DNA of 64,000 nt, from NCBI RefSeq assembly GCF_009763805.1, contig NZ_CP046804.1:2294001-2358000 (forward strand). Direction: 5' to 3'. The position numbers and the translations under genes are program-made. The notes under the pieces are model-generated. The model did no database searches, was not told the origin of the DNA, and saw nothing but the letters and a program-made list of their open reading frames with translations. Shown here piece by piece: positions 29,019 to 43,830 of this stretch (positions within the stretch are counted from its first letter, which is position 1; each line of letters begins with the position of its first letter). The DNA is from Vibrio cidicii. Lineage in GTDB: Bacteria > Pseudomonadota > Gammaproteobacteria > Enterobacterales > Vibrionaceae.

Positions 29019-29495
29019 TTATTCTTTAATCAACAATACAACGGCTTCCGTTGCAATGCCTTCTTTACGTCCAGTGAAACCTAAACGTTCGGTGGTGGTT
29101 GCCTTCACATTAATATTGCCAACGTCGGTTTGCAGATCCTCTGCAATTGCTTGACACATGGCCTCAATGTAAGGCGCCATTTTCGGCGCTTGGGCGATAA
29201 TAGTGATGTCAGCATTGCCCAAACGATAGCCTTGTTCTTTCACTCGGCGATAAACATCTTTCAACAATTCACGGCTATCGGCACCTTTCCATTGATCATC
29301 GGTATCAGGGAAGTGACGACCAATGTCACCCGCAGCAATCGCGCCAAGTAAGGCATCGCTGAGTGCGTGCAGAGCCACATCTCCATCCGAATGCGCGATC
29401 AACCCTTGCTCATAAGGCACTTTAACCCCGCCAATAATCACGGGGCCTTCTCCACCAAATTTGTGCACATCAAAACCATGGCCAATTCGAATCAT
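29019..29495 (-). CDS. ispF: 2-C-methyl-D-erythritol 2,4-cyclodiphosphate synthase
   Basis: Fifth enzyme of the MEP isoprenoid pathway, a zinc-dependent trimer. 158 aa. Family motifs: [11 protein letters not shown] (Asp and His metal ligands), then [18 protein letters not shown] and IGRHFPDTD. Separated by 3 bp from ispD, which makes the substrate precursor, so the two are coupled. Confidence 0.97.
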   Translation of the reverse strand: MIRIGHGFDVHKFGGEGPVIIGGVKVPYEQGLIAHSDGDVALHALSDALLGAIAAGDIGRHFPDTDDQWKGADSRELLKDVYRRVKEQGYRLGNADITIIAQAPKMAPYIEAMCQAIAEDLQTDVGNINVKATTTERLGFTGRKEGIATEAVVLLIKE

Positions 29496-29498
29496 TGT

Positions 29499-30203
29499 TT
29501 ATCCTTCTGCTCGGCTTAAATAGAATTCCGCTAGCGCCAGATCTTCTGGCTGAGTAATTTTAATATTGGTCGCTTTACCGGTAATTAAGGCGGGTTGTTG
29601 CCCCTGCCACTCCAACGCGGAGGCTTCATCGGTGATGGCCACATTGTGGGCTAGTGCCTGCTCAAGCGCGACGGTCAACATCTGAGTTTGAAACATTTGC
29701 GGCGTTAATGCGTGCCAAAGGGCGTCACGAGAGACCGTATGGTCAATGTCCCGTTCTGCGTTAGCGCGCTTCATCGTGTCACGCACTGGAGTGGCCAAAA
29801 TCCCGCCAACCGGATGAACCAAGCAAGCGCTGATCAAGGCATCGATATCCTCAAGCGAAACGCAGGGCCTCGCCGCGTCATGCACTAAAACCCATTTTGC
29901 CTCTAGATGCGTTTGCACATATTTAAGGCCAGAAAGCACCGAATCCGCGCGCTCTTTACCGCCACTGACTCGGATCACTTGCGGCGAATGAGCTATCGGC
30001 AACTGGGCAAAATAAGGGTCATCATCGCTGATTGCCACCACCACCTGCGCGATCAACGGATGAGCTAGCAGCTTATTCAAGGTGTGTTCCAACACGGTGT
30101 GCTCGCCGATAGATAAATATTGCTTGGGACGATCGGCTTGCATCCTGCTGCCCACTCCAGCTGCAGGAACTATCGCGACTAAAGATGGAGTCATTTTCGG
30201 CAT
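29499..30203 (-). CDS. ispD: 2-C-methyl-D-erythritol 4-phosphate cytidylyltransferase
   Basis: Third enzyme of the MEP pathway; makes CDP-methylerythritol. The start at 30203 ([16 protein letters not shown]) is preferred, overlapping the ftsB end region; 234 aa. Nucleotidyltransferase signature [20 protein letters not shown] with the CTP-binding GSRM and K, then [12 protein letters not shown]. Between ftsB and ispF, as in E. coli. Confidence 0.95.
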   Translation of the reverse strand: MPKMTPSLVAIVPAAGVGSRMQADRPKQYLSIGEHTVLEHTLNKLLAHPLIAQVVVAISDDDPYFAQLPIAHSPQVIRVSGGKERADSVLSGLKYVQTHLEAKWVLVHDAARPCVSLEDIDALISACLVHPVGGILATPVRDTMKRANAERDIDHTVSRDALWHALTPQMFQTQMLTVALEQALAHNVAITDEASALEWQGQQPALITGKATNIKITQPEDLALAEFYLSRAEG

Positions 30204-30204
30204 C

Positions 30205-30486
30205 TTATTGATTTTCCTCACCGACAAGACGGTAGAAGGTTTCGCCTTCTTTCACCATGCCGAGTTCATGTCTGGCGCGTTCTTCAATGGCATCTAACCC
30301 CTGTTTGAGATCATCAATTTCTGCATACATTTCGCTATTACGCGACTGTAACTTGCTGTTCACTTGTTGCTGGACTTCGATATCACGCTCGGTGGCGTAA
30401 TAATCCGACACACCGTTTTTACCAAACCAGAGTGTGTATTGCAGCAGCGCAAATAGCAGTGTCAAAACTAAAATAAACAGACGCAT
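30205..30486 (-). CDS. ftsB: Cell division protein FtsB
   Basis: Small bitopic divisome protein that forms a complex with FtsL and FtsQ. 93 aa from the ATG at 30486. One N-terminal membrane helix ([20 protein letters not shown]), then a periplasmic coiled coil ([18 protein letters not shown]) and the C-terminal [16 protein letters not shown] segment typical of FtsB. It lies after eno and before ispD; a block of repeats separates it from eno. Confidence 0.93.
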   Translation of the reverse strand: MRLFILVLTLLFALLQYTLWFGKNGVSDYYATERDIEVQQQVNSKLQSRNSEMYAEIDDLKQGLDAIEERARHELGMVKEGETFYRLVGEENQ

Positions 30487-30559
30487 GAGCGATTTTACTT
30501 GTGGCCTATCAGGGGAAAGAGTTATGAAGCCCTTTTTATAGCACAATTAGCGGGTTGGC

Positions 30560-31123
30560 TCTATAGAGGGTTAGTGCAACAAGGGGGGCGCACTCACCGT
30601 GTTTTTTCCTCTAGAAAAAAAACACCCCGCAAACGCGGGGTGTTTTTAAAGCTTCAATCTAAGCGATTAATTCAATCAGGAATTAAGCTTGACCTTTCAC
30701 TTCTTTAAGACCGCTTCTTTGAAACATGGGGGTGCGCGCTCACCGTGCGCTTTACTATCGATAAAAAAACACCCCGCAAACGCAGGGTGTTTTTAAAGTT
30801 TCAATCTAAGCGATTAATTCAATTAGGAATTAAGCTTGACCTTTCACTTCTTTAAGGCCGCTTCTTTGAAACATGGGGGTGCGCGCTCACCGTGCGCTTT
30901 CCTATCATTAAAAAAACACCCCGCAAACGCAGGGTGTTTTTAAAGTTTCAATCTAAGCGATTAATTCAATTAGGAATTAAGCTTGACCTTTCACTTCTTT
31001 AAGACCGCTTCTTTGAAACATGGGGGTGCGCGCTCACCGTGCGCTTTCCTATCATTAAAAAAACACCCCGCAAACGCAGGGTGTTTTTAAAGCTTCAATC
31101 TAAGCGATTAATTCAATTAGGAA

Positions 31124-31126
<3 letters not shown>
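30560..31126 (-). repeat. 147-bp tandem repeats of eno tail plus terminator
   Basis: Three extra copies of a unit made of a degenerate eno 3' end (last codons through the stop) and a Rho-independent terminator follow the true eno stop. The stop triplets lie at 31124, 30977, 30830 and 30683, exactly 147 bp apart. Terminator hairpins lie near 31058-31088, 30911-30941, 30764-30794 and 30615-30647. The last one differs slightly and has a perfect stem. Copies are nearly identical, with a few substitutions. The coding region upstream of the repeated tail is not duplicated in intact form: the proline-phenylalanine region of eno is replaced by a different spacer in the extra copies. Confidence 0.9.
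31058..31088 (-). terminator. eno terminator (first of four)
   Basis: Stem around ACACCC/GGGTGT with an inner GC pair and a long T run on the minus strand, about 36 bp past the eno stop. Near-identical copies follow at 147-bp spacing (30911-30941, 30764-30794 and 30615-30647). Confidence 0.85.
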
Positions 31127-32426
<1,300 letters not shown>

Positions 32427-32503
32427 TAATGTTTCCTCTCGTTTAAATATAAATGTCAAATTTAAAGGGCCGCCGCACAACCTTCGCGACCGCCCGTATC
32501 CTT

Positions 32504-34288
<1,785 letters not shown>

Positions 34289-34343
34289 TCAAGCCTGTGG
34301 GAAATTAGTTGAGCCCTTTTTTTGCCACTTTATCTGCCGATTT

Positions 34344-35141
34344 TTAGCCCTTCTCTTGGGCTTTTACCTGATCCCAAAACCCGTCCAATTCTTGCAAACT
34401 GCACGCGCTCAGTGTTTTGCCACACGCAGCAACTCGCTGCTCGACAGCGCGAAATCGACGAGCAAACTTGAGGTTGGCTTTGGCCAGCGCCACTTCAGGG
34501 TTAACCGAAAGATGCCGGGCCAAATTGACCGTCGCAAACAGTAAGTCACCCAACTCCAACTCCACTTTGTCCGCTTGCACATCCACTTGCAGCGCCTCTT
34601 CCATCACTTCATCCACTTCCTCGCGCACCTTGTCTACCACTGGGCCAAGTGAATCCCAATCAAAACCGTAGCGCGCACACTTTTTTTGAATCTTTGTGGC
34701 ACGTAATAATGCCGGAAGCGAAGCTGGTATTGAGTCTAGAATACTTTCTTCACTTTTGCCTGCTAAGGCTTTCTCTTTTATTTTTTCGGCTTCCCAGTTG
34801 GCATTGAGCTCCGCTTCATCCGTAAATACCTGCTCGGCGAACACGTGCGGGTGGCGACGCGTGAGTTTCTCATTGACCGTTTCCACCACCTGCGAGAAAT
34901 CAAACAGGCCCTGCTCTTTCGCCATCTGGCTGTAAAAAATCACCTGAAACAGTAAATCACCAAGCTCCTCTTTGAGATTGAACCAATCTTGCTTGTGAAT
35001 CGCATCCACCACTTCATAGGTTTCTTCGATAGTGTGAGGCACCACGCTGTCAAAAGTTTGCTTACGATCCCACGGGCAGCCATTTTCAGGATCGCGTAGC
35101 TTGGCCATGATCTGTTCTAGCTGTTCAATTGGATGAGTCAT
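34344..35141 (-). CDS. mazG: Nucleoside triphosphate pyrophosphohydrolase MazG
   Basis: Hydrolyses NTPs to NMP and PPi; in E. coli it lowers ppGpp effects. The start at 35141 ([18 protein letters not shown]) gives 265 aa. Two MazG domains: the first has [20 protein letters not shown] and the metal-binding [13 protein letters not shown]; the second has [10 protein letters not shown] and [15 protein letters not shown]. It is directly downstream of relA, the (p)ppGpp synthetase, which fits its proposed role. Confidence 0.95.
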   Translation of the reverse strand: MTHPIEQLEQIMAKLRDPENGCPWDRKQTFDSVVPHTIEETYEVVDAIHKQDWFNLKEELGDLLFQVIFYSQMAKEQGLFDFSQVVETVNEKLTRRHPHVFAEQVFTDEAELNANWEAEKIKEKALAGKSEESILDSIPASLPALLRATKIQKKCARYGFDWDSLGPVVDKVREEVDEVMEEALQVDVQADKVELELGDLLFATVNLARHLSVNPEVALAKANLKFARRFRAVEQRVAACGKTLSACSLQELDGFWDQVKAQEKG

Positions 35142-35236
35142 TTTGCTTCCTTTGTAGACAATTCGTTTGTAAAAAATGCGTTTGTAAAAAAGGCGAGTAG
35201 TCTGCACCACTCGCCTCTCATTTAAACGATTTGCGA

Positions 35237-37456
35237 TCAGCAGAGTCGTTTGACTGACATCACATCACGCACTTGCTCGACCCGCTTCATGATGCGGTTG
35301 AGCACTTCGATGTTAGACACCTCAAGCTCAAAGTCCATCACATTCAGATGAGTGCGATAGTCCATGCGACTCTTCATGCTGATCACTTTAATTTTCTCGT
35401 TCGCCAGCATGGTGGTGATGTCTTTCAGCAGGCCACTACGCTCCATCGCTTCCACACGCACCGTCAGCATGTAAGAGCCGACCACACCACGTCCCCAAAC
35501 AGTATCGATGATCCGCTCTGGTGCGTGATGGCGCAATTCGTCCAACTGTTCACAATCGCTGCGGTGCACCGAGATGCCACGACCTTGGGTGATGTAACCG
35601 CAGATCTCATCGCCCGGGATCGGTTGGCAACAGCGCGCGAGGTGGGTCATCAGGTTATCCACACCCTCAACCACCACAGCATCTTTGCGCGGGCGACTTG
35701 GCGATGCGCCTTTACTTTCCGCTTCCTGCAGTTTTTCTAGCGCTTGTTTGTCTTCTTCTTCCGCGGTCGGTTTATTTACCAAGGCATTGATATGGTTGAC
35801 GATCTGGTTGATACGCAAATCACCACTGCCGACCCCGACATACAGCTCGTCCGACGTATTCATGTTGAAACGCTTGAGCGCGTATTGCTCCGCGTCTTTC
35901 AGCGTGGCGCCAATCTTCGCTAACTCGTGCTCCAAGATCTCGCGTCCTGCTTCGAGGTTTTTCTCGCGGCTTTGCTTGCGGAACCACGCGTTGATCTTGG
36001 CGCGTGCACGCCCCGAGGTAACAAACCCCAGCGATGGGTTGAGCCAATCACGCGAAGGATTCGGCTCCTTCTGGGTGATGATTTCGACCTGATCGCCCAT
36101 GTGCAGTTTGTGAGTGAACGGTACGATGCGCCCTGCGACCTTGGCACCAATACAGCGATGGCCAACTTCGGAGTGAATATGATAGGCGAAATCGAGCGGC
36201 GTCGCTCCCATCGGTAAATCGACCACATCACCACGCGGAGTAAAGGCGTAAACACGATCATCAAACACTTGGCTACGCAGTTCGTCGAGCATCTCACCCG
36301 AATCGGACATCTCTTCCTGCCAATCCAGCAGTTTACGTAGCCAGGTGATTTTCTCGTCATAGCCGCTGCGGGCGCTGCTACCTTCTTTGTATTTCCAGTG
36401 CGCCGCAACCCCAAGTTCAGACTCTTCATGCATCTGCTTGGTACGGATCTGGATTTCGATGGTTTTCCCTTCTGGACCCAAAATCACCGTGTGGATCGAC
36501 TGATAGCCGTTGGGTTTAGGGTTGGCGACGTAATCGTCAAACTCGCTCGGCAAATGTTTGTACTTGGTGTGCACCACACCGAGCGCGGCATAACAATCTT
36601 GCAGTTTGTCGGCGATAATGCGCACTGCGCGCACATCAAACAGCTCATCAAAGGCGAGCCCCTTCTTCTGCATTTTGCGCCAGATGCTGTAAATGTGTTT
36701 TGGTCGCCCGCTGACTTCGGCTTTGATGCCGCACGTTTTCATCTCTAAAGAGAGATCTTCGACGAAATCCTTGATGTACTGCTCGCGAACGATGCGTCGC
36801 TCCGCCAGTTGCTTGGCGATCTGTTTGTAGGTGTCTGGCTGCTGGTAGCGGAAAGCGTAATCTTCGATTTCCCACTTGAGCTGACCGATCCCCAAACGGT
36901 TCGCCAGCGGCGCATAGATATTGGCACACTCTTTTGCCGCCGCGCGGCGCACGTCGTCCGGCGCTTGTTTGACTTCAATCAGGTTGCAAATCCGCTCTGC
37001 GAGTTTAATCACTACGCAGCGAAAATCATCCACCATGGCTAACAGCATGCGGCGGACGTTGTCCACCTGAGCAGAACCCGCACTGCCTTCCAACGTGATG
37101 TTCAACTGACCAATAGCGGCCATTTCATCCACGCCATCAATCAGCTTAATGATCTCTTTGCTGTACTCTTCTTCCAGCGCTTCGCGGGCAAAAGCACCAC
37201 TTGAAACCAAAGGAAATAGCTGTGCGGCCACCAGCGTCGCTTTATCCATCGACAAAGTGACCAAGATCTCGATCATCTCCCGTCCACGCCACAGCAGCAG
37301 CTCTGCCTGTTCATGACCAGCCAAGATAGTCTGGCAGTGACGATACACTTCAATCAAGCGAGTGGAGATGCTGTTATCCTGTTTCAAGCTGGCGACCCAA
37401 CTATCCAATTCAAACTGCTCTTTGGGGTTCAAATGTGCGCTTCTTACCGCAACCAT
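35237..37456 (-). CDS. relA: GTP pyrophosphokinase RelA
   Basis: Ribosome-bound (p)ppGpp synthetase of the stringent response. 739 aa. The N-terminal HD-like hydrolase domain is degenerate (no HDxxED is apparent). The synthetase domain follows ([19 protein letters not shown], then [22 protein letters not shown]). The TGS domain ([24 protein letters not shown]), the zinc-finger/helical region ([10 protein letters not shown]) and a C-terminal ACT domain complete it. Its neighbours mazG and rlmD are conserved. YtfK, a known SpoT activator, is also in this window. Confidence 0.97.
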   Translation of the reverse strand: MVAVRSAHLNPKEQFELDSWVASLKQDNSISTRLIEVYRHCQTILAGHEQAELLLWRGREMIEILVTLSMDKATLVAAQLFPLVSSGAFAREALEEEYSKEIIKLIDGVDEMAAIGQLNITLEGSAGSAQVDNVRRMLLAMVDDFRCVVIKLAERICNLIEVKQAPDDVRRAAAKECANIYAPLANRLGIGQLKWEIEDYAFRYQQPDTYKQIAKQLAERRIVREQYIKDFVEDLSLEMKTCGIKAEVSGRPKHIYSIWRKMQKKGLAFDELFDVRAVRIIADKLQDCYAALGVVHTKYKHLPSEFDDYVANPKPNGYQSIHTVILGPEGKTIEIQIRTKQMHEESELGVAAHWKYKEGSSARSGYDEKITWLRKLLDWQEEMSDSGEMLDELRSQVFDDRVYAFTPRGDVVDLPMGATPLDFAYHIHSEVGHRCIGAKVAGRIVPFTHKLHMGDQVEIITQKEPNPSRDWLNPSLGFVTSGRARAKINAWFRKQSREKNLEAGREILEHELAKIGATLKDAEQYALKRFNMNTSDELYVGVGSGDLRINQIVNHINALVNKPTAEEEDKQALEKLQEAESKGASPSRPRKDAVVVEGVDNLMTHLARCCQPIPGDEICGYITQGRGISVHRSDCEQLDELRHHAPERIIDTVWGRGVVGSYMLTVRVEAMERSGLLKDITTMLANEKIKVISMKSRMDYRTHLNVMDFELEVSNIEVLNRIMKRVEQVRDVMSVKRLC

Positions 37457-37548
37457 CTTGTCATCCTAATTATTCTTTGTTCGTTTCGACTAACTGCATC
37501 CAGGTTAGTTCGCTTTTCTTCGCCTGAGTGATGACATTTTGCACTGAG

Positions 37549-38865
37549 TTACTTCTCAAACAGTGCCATCGACTCAAGGTGACTGGTATGTGGAAACATA
37601 TCCAGCATCGCCAATTTGGTTAAGGTATAGCCCTGCTTAAGCAAGCTCTGACTGTCCCTTGCAAGGGTAGCAGGATTACACGAAACATAAACCACTCTTT
37701 TCGCACCCAATACGGATACCTGATCGATGATGCCACTTGCACCAGCCCGAGCGGGATCGAGTAGAATTTTGTCAAACTGCTCGCTTGCCCAAGGTTGGCC
37801 GATAAAATCCGCCTCAAGATTAGCGTGAAAAAATTGGGCGTTATTGATCTGGTTCAACGCTGCGTTTTCGGCGGCATTGTTAACCATTTGCGCGACCCCT
37901 TCCACTCCGATGACTTGCTTGGCTTTACTTGCCAAAGGCAAGCTGAAATTACCAAGGCCGCAGAAGAGATCCAGCACGCGATCATCGGCTTGTGGCTCAA
38001 GCCACTCCAATGCTTTCGCGACCATTTTCTGGTTGATATGCGGGTTGACCTGAATAAAGTTGTTCGGCGCAAAAGGGACCTTGACTGCGCATTCCTGGTA
38101 GTAAGGCTGCTCGCCAACAATGCGATCGAGCTGGTCACTTTCCGGCATGAGATAAAGTGTTAGCGCCTGTTTCGTCGCAAACTGCACCAGCGCGGTTTCA
38201 TCTTGCGCCGCCAACTTCGCCGTGTGACGCAGTGCCACCACCACGCCATTATCGGCTGCGACCAGTTCAACATGGCCCAAAGTTTCCGGTTTATCAAAGC
38301 CACTTAGTAGCGCTTTCAGTTCAGGCAAAATCTGGTTGAGCGGCGCGGCCAATACCGGGCAAGCGGTGATGTTCTCAATCTGCTTACTCTGTTTGCGGCG
38401 AAAGCCAAATTGCAGTTGGCGCGTTTTCTTATCCAGCATCAGGCTAAAGCGAGCGCGGCGGCGATAGCCTTGGTCAGGCCCGGTCACGACGGGAGCGAGT
38501 TCGATTTCACGTCCGGCAAATTTTTTCATCAATTGCAGCAACGCCGCCTGTTTGTATTCCAACTGCGCCGGATAGTTAAGATGCTGCATGTCGCAGCCAC
38601 CGCATTGACTGTAGTGAGGACAAAAAGGCTCGATGCGCTGCTCACTGGCTTGCAGCACTTTAATCAGCTTGCCACGGGCGAATTTACTCTTCTCTTCCAC
38701 CAGTTGCGTCACCACGGTTTCCCCCGGCAACGTTCCTTCAATAAACAGCGGTTTTTGCTTGAGATAGGCGATGCCCGCGCCTTGGTTGTCCAGCCTTTCA
38801 ATCTCTACTTGCAGATGCTTGAAATCCGGTTGCGTTTTCTTTTTCGGTTGGAAAAAACGTGCCAT
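37549..38865 (-). CDS. rlmD: 23S rRNA (uracil-1939) C5-methyltransferase
   Basis: SAM-dependent methyltransferase of 23S rRNA, 438 aa. An N-terminal TRAM domain precedes an iron-sulfur cluster motif [15 protein letters not shown] with its conserved cysteines. The SAM motif is [16 protein letters not shown]. The catalytic cysteine lies in [13 protein letters not shown]. It lies next to relA and divergent from barA, the same order as E. coli rlmD/barA. Confidence 0.95.
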   Translation of the reverse strand: MARFFQPKKKTQPDFKHLQVEIERLDNQGAGIAYLKQKPLFIEGTLPGETVVTQLVEEKSKFARGKLIKVLQASEQRIEPFCPHYSQCGGCDMQHLNYPAQLEYKQAALLQLMKKFAGREIELAPVVTGPDQGYRRRARFSLMLDKKTRQLQFGFRRKQSKQIENITACPVLAAPLNQILPELKALLSGFDKPETLGHVELVAADNGVVVALRHTAKLAAQDETALVQFATKQALTLYLMPESDQLDRIVGEQPYYQECAVKVPFAPNNFIQVNPHINQKMVAKALEWLEPQADDRVLDLFCGLGNFSLPLASKAKQVIGVEGVAQMVNNAAENAALNQINNAQFFHANLEADFIGQPWASEQFDKILLDPARAGASGIIDQVSVLGAKRVVYVSCNPATLARDSQSLLKQGYTLTKLAMLDMFPHTSHLESMALFEK

Positions 38866-39040
38866 GCTCTAATGCCTGAAATAAATTGCTCAAATTTGTC
38901 CTCACAGCGTCACTATTCTTTAGCGCCGCCGTTGTACCCACAGGATGATCTGATTATGCTTGTGCGATGATTCGATTGGGTCACTTCGCTTTTTGTGACG
39001 CCTATTTTCCCATATCCCGACCTTGATGTAATTAGATAAC

Positions 39041-41834
39041 ATGACCAGATATGGCTTACGTGCCCGCGTAATTACTCTTACACTCGCTCCGACCTTAATC
39101 ATAGGTCTATTGCTCAGCAGTTTTTTCTCTTTTAATCGATATCGGGATCTGGAACGTCAGGTGATCACCACCGGTAACAGCATCATTGAGCCTTTGGCGA
39201 TTGCCAGCGAGCCTCATCTTTTGAGCGAAAGCCGTGAAGCGGTACGCCGCTTGATCAGTTACGCCCATCGCAAAAACTCTGAGCTGGTGCGCAGTATCGC
39301 CGTATTTGATAGCCATCATGAGCTGTTTGTTACTTCCAACTTTCACCCCAATTTCGAATCACTGACGTTTCCCAAAGACAAGCCGATTCCGCTGCTGGGC
39401 GATTCTGAGCTGCACGACACCACCATGATCCTGCGAGTACCTATCCTTTCCGAAGGGCACTATCTCAGCAACTTGGTGGAACCCGAGCAAGCCACGCGCG
39501 CGGTTGGTTACATCGCGGTCGAGATGGATCTCTCGTCGCTACGCTTACAGCAATACCAAGAAGTTTTCTCCGCCTTTTTAGTGTTAATACTTGGCCTTGG
39601 TCTGGCTAGCGTGTTCGCCTCGCGCCTGATGCAAGATGTTACCCAACCGATTACCCATATGAAAAACGTGGTGGACCGCATCCGCCGCGGCCAATTGGAC
39701 ATTCGCATCGAAGGCAAAATGCATGGCGAGCTGGATTCACTGAAAAACGGCATTAACGCCATGGCCGTGTCGCTCTCGGAATACCATGTTGAGATGCAGC
39801 ACAGCATCGACCAAGCAACCTCCGATTTGCGCGAAACGCTTGAACAGTTGGAGATTCAGAACGTCGAGCTGGATATTGCCAAGAAACGCGCCCAAGAAGC
39901 GGCGCGGGTAAAATCGGAATTTTTGGCGAACATGTCTCACGAGCTGCGTACTCCACTCAATGGTGTGATCGGCTTTACTCGTCAGATGCTCAAAACTCAG
40001 TTGACCAACAGCCAGACCGATTATCTGCAAACCATTGAAAAATCGGCCAACAACCTACTCAACATCATCAACGACATTCTCGATTTCTCTAAACTGGAAG
40101 CGGGTAAGTTGGCGCTGGAAAACATTCCGTTCGATTTCCGAGAGAGCTTGGAAGAGGTGATCAGCTTGCAAGCCACCAGCGCCCACGAAAAAGGGTTGGA
40201 GATCACCTTAAAAGTGGATCCGAAAATTCCTCCCGGTCTGGTGGGTGACCCGCTGCGTATTCAGCAAGTACTGACCAACTTAGTCGGTAACTCGATTAAG
40301 TTCACCGAAAAAGGCAACATTGATGTCAGCGTCGAAATGCGCGCCCAAGCAGGCGATGCGGTCGATCTGCAATTTATGGTGCGAGACACTGGCATCGGCA
40401 TCTCAGAGCGCCAACAAGCGCAGCTCTTCCAAGCCTTTAGCCAAGCAGACGCGAGCATTTCACGTCGCTACGGCGGTACTGGGTTAGGTCTGGTTATTAC
40501 ACAAAAACTGGTCAGCCAAATGGGCGGGGAAATCAGCCTCACCAGCCGCCTGCACCAAGGCTCAACCTTCTGGTTCACTCTGCGTTTGCACTCAACGCAA
40601 ATGCCAATGAGTGACCTGCTCGAATCCGAGTATCTGCAAGGCAAAGAGCTATTGTTGGTGGAGCCCAACATGCAAGCGGCGGCAGTCACGCAGCAACTAT
40701 TGGCGCAAGAAGGCATTCACGTGGTCTACCGCTCGACCTTGCCAGATGAGAGCAAAACCTACGATTTCGTTCTGCTCAACTTGGCCGCCAATCAAAGCTA
40801 CGACTTGCACACCATCGAAAACTGGCTCAGCCGCGCGCTGCAACTGTCCGCCAACACGGTGCTCGGCATTCCTAGTACCGAACTGGCGCTGGCCGATCAA
40901 CTGCTGGGACATTTTGATGTGCAGTGTTTGACCAAACCACTGAGCCGCCGAAAGCTGTTGCAAAGCTTAATCGCCACACAAACCGCTCAACCAGAACTTG
41001 AGCAAAGTCAGCCGACACTGCAAGAGGATAAAGCCGCACTCACCGTACTCGCCGTGGACGATAACCCAGCCAACCTCAAACTGATCACCGCCCTTTTAGC
41101 CGAGCGTGTGACACACGTCGTGGCGTGCAGTTTCCGGGCAAGAAGCGGTCGAGTTAGCGAGCAAAACGCCATTTGATCTGATCTTTATGGATATCCAGAT
41201 GCCACAAATGGATGGAGTCACGGCGTGTAAGCAGATCAAGGAAGGAGAGCTTAATCGCCAAACTCCGGTGATTGCCGTCACCGCGCATGCCATGAGTGGA
41301 GAGCGAGATCGCCTGCTCAAGGCGGGGATGGATGACTATCTGACCAAACCAATCGAAGAGCACATTTTGCAGCAGGTTCTTGTGCATTGGAATCCCAACA
41401 CTTGCGATCAACAACTCAACAAAATCGGCCCTTGCTATGCCGAAGTCGACCAAGAACCAACGACAACGTCGCAAACAGAGCACAAAGCGGACGTGATTAT
41501 TGATTGGCAGGCGGCGTTGAAACAGTCCGCCAACAAAGAAGACCTCGCTAAAGACATGCTTAGAATGCTGACCGAGTTTATTCCCGATGTTGAACAGGTG
41601 GTCGAACAGGCACTGGACGACAGCCAGTATCCGCGAGATGAGTTAATTCATGTCATCCACAAACTGCATGGCAGCAGCTCTTACTGCGGTGTACCACGCC
41701 TGAAATCACTGTGCGCTACGCTAGAGCACGCATTGCGCTCGGGGGTTGAGTTGGCCGAACTTGAGCCTGAGCTGTTCGAACTGCAAGATGAGATGGTCAA
41801 AGTTACCGCCACTGCGCAGTTTTATCTCAACTAG
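39041..41834 (+). CDS. barA: Tripartite sensor kinase BarA (VarS), frameshifted as read
   Basis: Hybrid histidine kinase that drives UvrY/VarA and the Csr small RNAs. Two membrane segments (about residues 10-30 and 175-195) bracket a periplasmic sensor. A HAMP domain follows, then HisKA with the phosphorylated His in FLANMSHELRTPLNG, the HATPase (GGTGLGLVITQKLV), a receiver domain with FMDIQMPQMDG, and an HPt domain with HKLHGSSSYCG. The reading slips in the receiver domain at 41130-41134 (GTTTC for GTTC). Removing one base gives CSSGQEAVELASKTPFDLIF and about 930 aa. It is divergent from rlmD, as in E. coli. Its likely target system includes CsrA (15105-15302). Confidence 0.93.
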
Positions 41835-41903
41835 AGAGACACTCGTCTTTGAAAGGGATGAGAAAAGAGGAGCGGAAGGAAAAATTCCGCTCACGATAAA
41901 CCA

Positions 41904-42284
41904 CTACGATTCGAAGATCACAGTCGCCACCGCATAGTGGCGCTCATCGGAAATCGACAAATGGCTGTGGACAACCTGTCTCTGCTCAGCAAGCTGTAAC
42001 GCTTTACCAGAGAGATGCAAACAAGGCTTGCCATGCTCATCATTAGTGACGGTGAAATCATGAAAGGTCACGCCATGAGCAATGCCCGTGCCTAAGGCTT
42101 TGGATGCCGCCTCTTTCGCCGCAAAGCGTTTGGCAAGAAAGCGTCCTTGCTGCTTCGTCGAGTGGAACACCGCCAGTTCAGATTGGCTCAGAATGCGCTC
42201 GGCAAAGGCTTCACCACTGCGAGCGAGTGCTTTTTCCACCCGCTCGATTTCAGCAATGTCAGTGCCAAGCCCTACAATTGCCAT
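41904..42284 (-). CDS. acpS: Holo-ACP synthase
   Basis: Transfers phosphopantetheine from CoA to acyl carrier protein. The start at 42284 ([17 protein letters not shown]) gives 126 aa; the upstream ATG at 42302 lies in the end of pdxJ. Signature [11 protein letters not shown] with the metal Asp, then [15 protein letters not shown]. The C-terminal [19 protein letters not shown] segment is also typical. Last gene of the rnc-era-recO-pdxJ-acpS run. Confidence 0.96.
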   Translation of the reverse strand: MAIVGLGTDIAEIERVEKALARSGEAFAERILSQSELAVFHSTKQQGRFLAKRFAAKEAASKALGTGIAHGVTFHDFTVTNDEHGKPCLHLSGKALQLAEQRQVVHSHLSISDERHYAVATVIFES

Positions 42285-42285
42285 C

Positions 42286-43017
42286 TTACTTACGAGCCGC
42301 AACCATGATCGCTTTCATATCTGCGACCGCTTTTTCTAGCCCGTCAAACACCGCACGACCAATGATGGCATGGCCGATGTTCAACTCGTAGATCTCCGGT
42401 AACGCAGCGATCGGTGCCACATTGTGATAAGTGAGGCCGTGACCGGCGTTCACTGTAATGCCCAGATCGGCTGCATAGCTGGCGCCAGCGGCGATTTTCT
42501 TCAGTTCGTTGAGCCGATCCGCTTCGGTTTCTGCGTCGGCATAGTGACCAGTGTGCAACTCAATAAACGGCGCGCCACAAGCTTTCGCCGCATCAATTTG
42601 CTCACGGTCGGCATCGATAAACAGTGACACTTTTATGCCCGCGTCAGTCAGTTTTTGCGTCGCCGCTTTGACCTTCTCCAGATGACCAGCCACATCCAAA
42701 CCGCCTTCGGTTGTCAGCTCTTCACGCTTTTCAGGCACCAAACAGACGTATTCCGGTTTAGTTTGCAGGGCAATTTCAACCATATCGTCGGTGACGGCCA
42801 TTTCCAGATTCATTCGCGTCTGGATGGTTTCGCTCAAAAGGCGCACGTCGCGATCGTTAATATGGCGACGATCTTCACGTAGGTGAACGGTGATACCGTC
42901 GGCACCTGCGCGCTCGGCAATTTCTGCGGCGTGGACAGGATCAGGGTACTTAGTCCCACGGGCATTACGCAATGTCGCGACGTGATCGATGTTAACACCC
43001 AGATAAATTGAGCTCAT
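42286..43017 (-). CDS. pdxJ: Pyridoxine 5'-phosphate synthase
   Basis: Condenses deoxyxylulose phosphate with 3-amino-2-oxopropyl phosphate to PNP in vitamin B6 synthesis. 243 aa TIM barrel with the signature [20 protein letters not shown] and [15 protein letters not shown]. It overlaps recO by 4 bp and ends a base before the acpS start. Confidence 0.97.
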   Translation of the reverse strand: MSSIYLGVNIDHVATLRNARGTKYPDPVHAAEIAERAGADGITVHLREDRRHINDRDVRLLSETIQTRMNLEMAVTDDMVEIALQTKPEYVCLVPEKREELTTEGGLDVAGHLEKVKAATQKLTDAGIKVSLFIDADREQIDAAKACGAPFIELHTGHYADAETEADRLNELKKIAAGASYAADLGITVNAGHGLTYHNVAPIAALPEIYELNIGHAIIGRAVFDGLEKAVADMKAIMVAARK

Positions 43018-43745
43018 TTTTCAATACTCCTTGCTCGGGGAATTCGTGTCTGTATGAACAATTCCCGACTTTTTAAAGGTTTGCCGCCAAGATACGGCTT
43101 TAAGGCTATACGTGTAAAGCGTTTTGCCGCTTTAAGTTGTTCTCGGGTAACAAAGCGCCGCTCGCTAATCGCAATCAGTTCATTGCCGTAAAAAGTCAGA
43201 TTATCCATACGTACTGAGGCAATAAACCCTTTTTGCTCACGATAACGGTAAGTCATGTCGGGGGCGACCGCTTCACCGCTGCCTGCGCAGTGCAAAAAAT
43301 CCACGCCGTAACCCATCGCTGACAGCAGCGCCAGTTCAAAACGGCGCAAAGCGGGTTCTGGGTTGTCGTTTTGCGCCAACTCAGTTAACGCAAATAGATA
43401 ATCATGAAACAACCCCGGCATCGCCACTTCCGCCGCCAAAACACGTCCAATCAGCTCGTTAACGTACATAGCCGAATACAGGGAGATCCCCGAGAGTGGC
43501 AAGCCAAGGCTGATCGGCTCGGCTTGGCGCAGAGTTTTCATTGACCCTTTGCCTGACCATTTAAGCAATAACGGGGTAAAAGGCTGCAGTGCTCCTTTGA
43601 GATTGGACCGTTTGCTACGTGCCCCTTTCGACAAAATAGTCAGCCGACCATACTCCTCGCTAAAAACGTCGAGGATCAGGCTCGATTCGCTGTAAGGGCG
43701 ACGATGCAAAATAAAGCAGCGTTGTAAGCCGTCACTTGAGTTCAT
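43014..43745 (-). CDS. recO: DNA repair protein RecO
   Basis: Recombination mediator of the RecFOR pathway, 243 aa. N-terminal OB fold ([20 protein letters not shown], then [19 protein letters not shown]), followed by the helical region and the conserved [10 protein letters not shown] end. The stop overlaps pdxJ by 4 bp. Downstream of era, the usual order. Confidence 0.94.
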   Translation of the reverse strand: MNSSDGLQRCFILHRRPYSESSLILDVFSEEYGRLTILSKGARSKRSNLKGALQPFTPLLLKWSGKGSMKTLRQAEPISLGLPLSGISLYSAMYVNELIGRVLAAEVAMPGLFHDYLFALTELAQNDNPEPALRRFELALLSAMGYGVDFLHCAGSGEAVAPDMTYRYREQKGFIASVRMDNLTFYGNELIAISERRFVTREQLKAAKRFTRIALKPYLGGKPLKSRELFIQTRIPRARSIEK

Positions 43746-43830
43746 TTTGCGACTGTTTCATCCATAAAAATAAGGAGCCAGTTGGCTCCCTACGGTCATG
43801 ATTGCGGAGCGATACGTTTCGCCTGCCCAA

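Noticed and set aside
41870..41892. Hairpin GAGCGGAA/TTCCGCTC between barA and acpS as a terminator
   Set aside because: Eight-bp arms but no T tract on either strand; left uncalled, although some termination there is likely.
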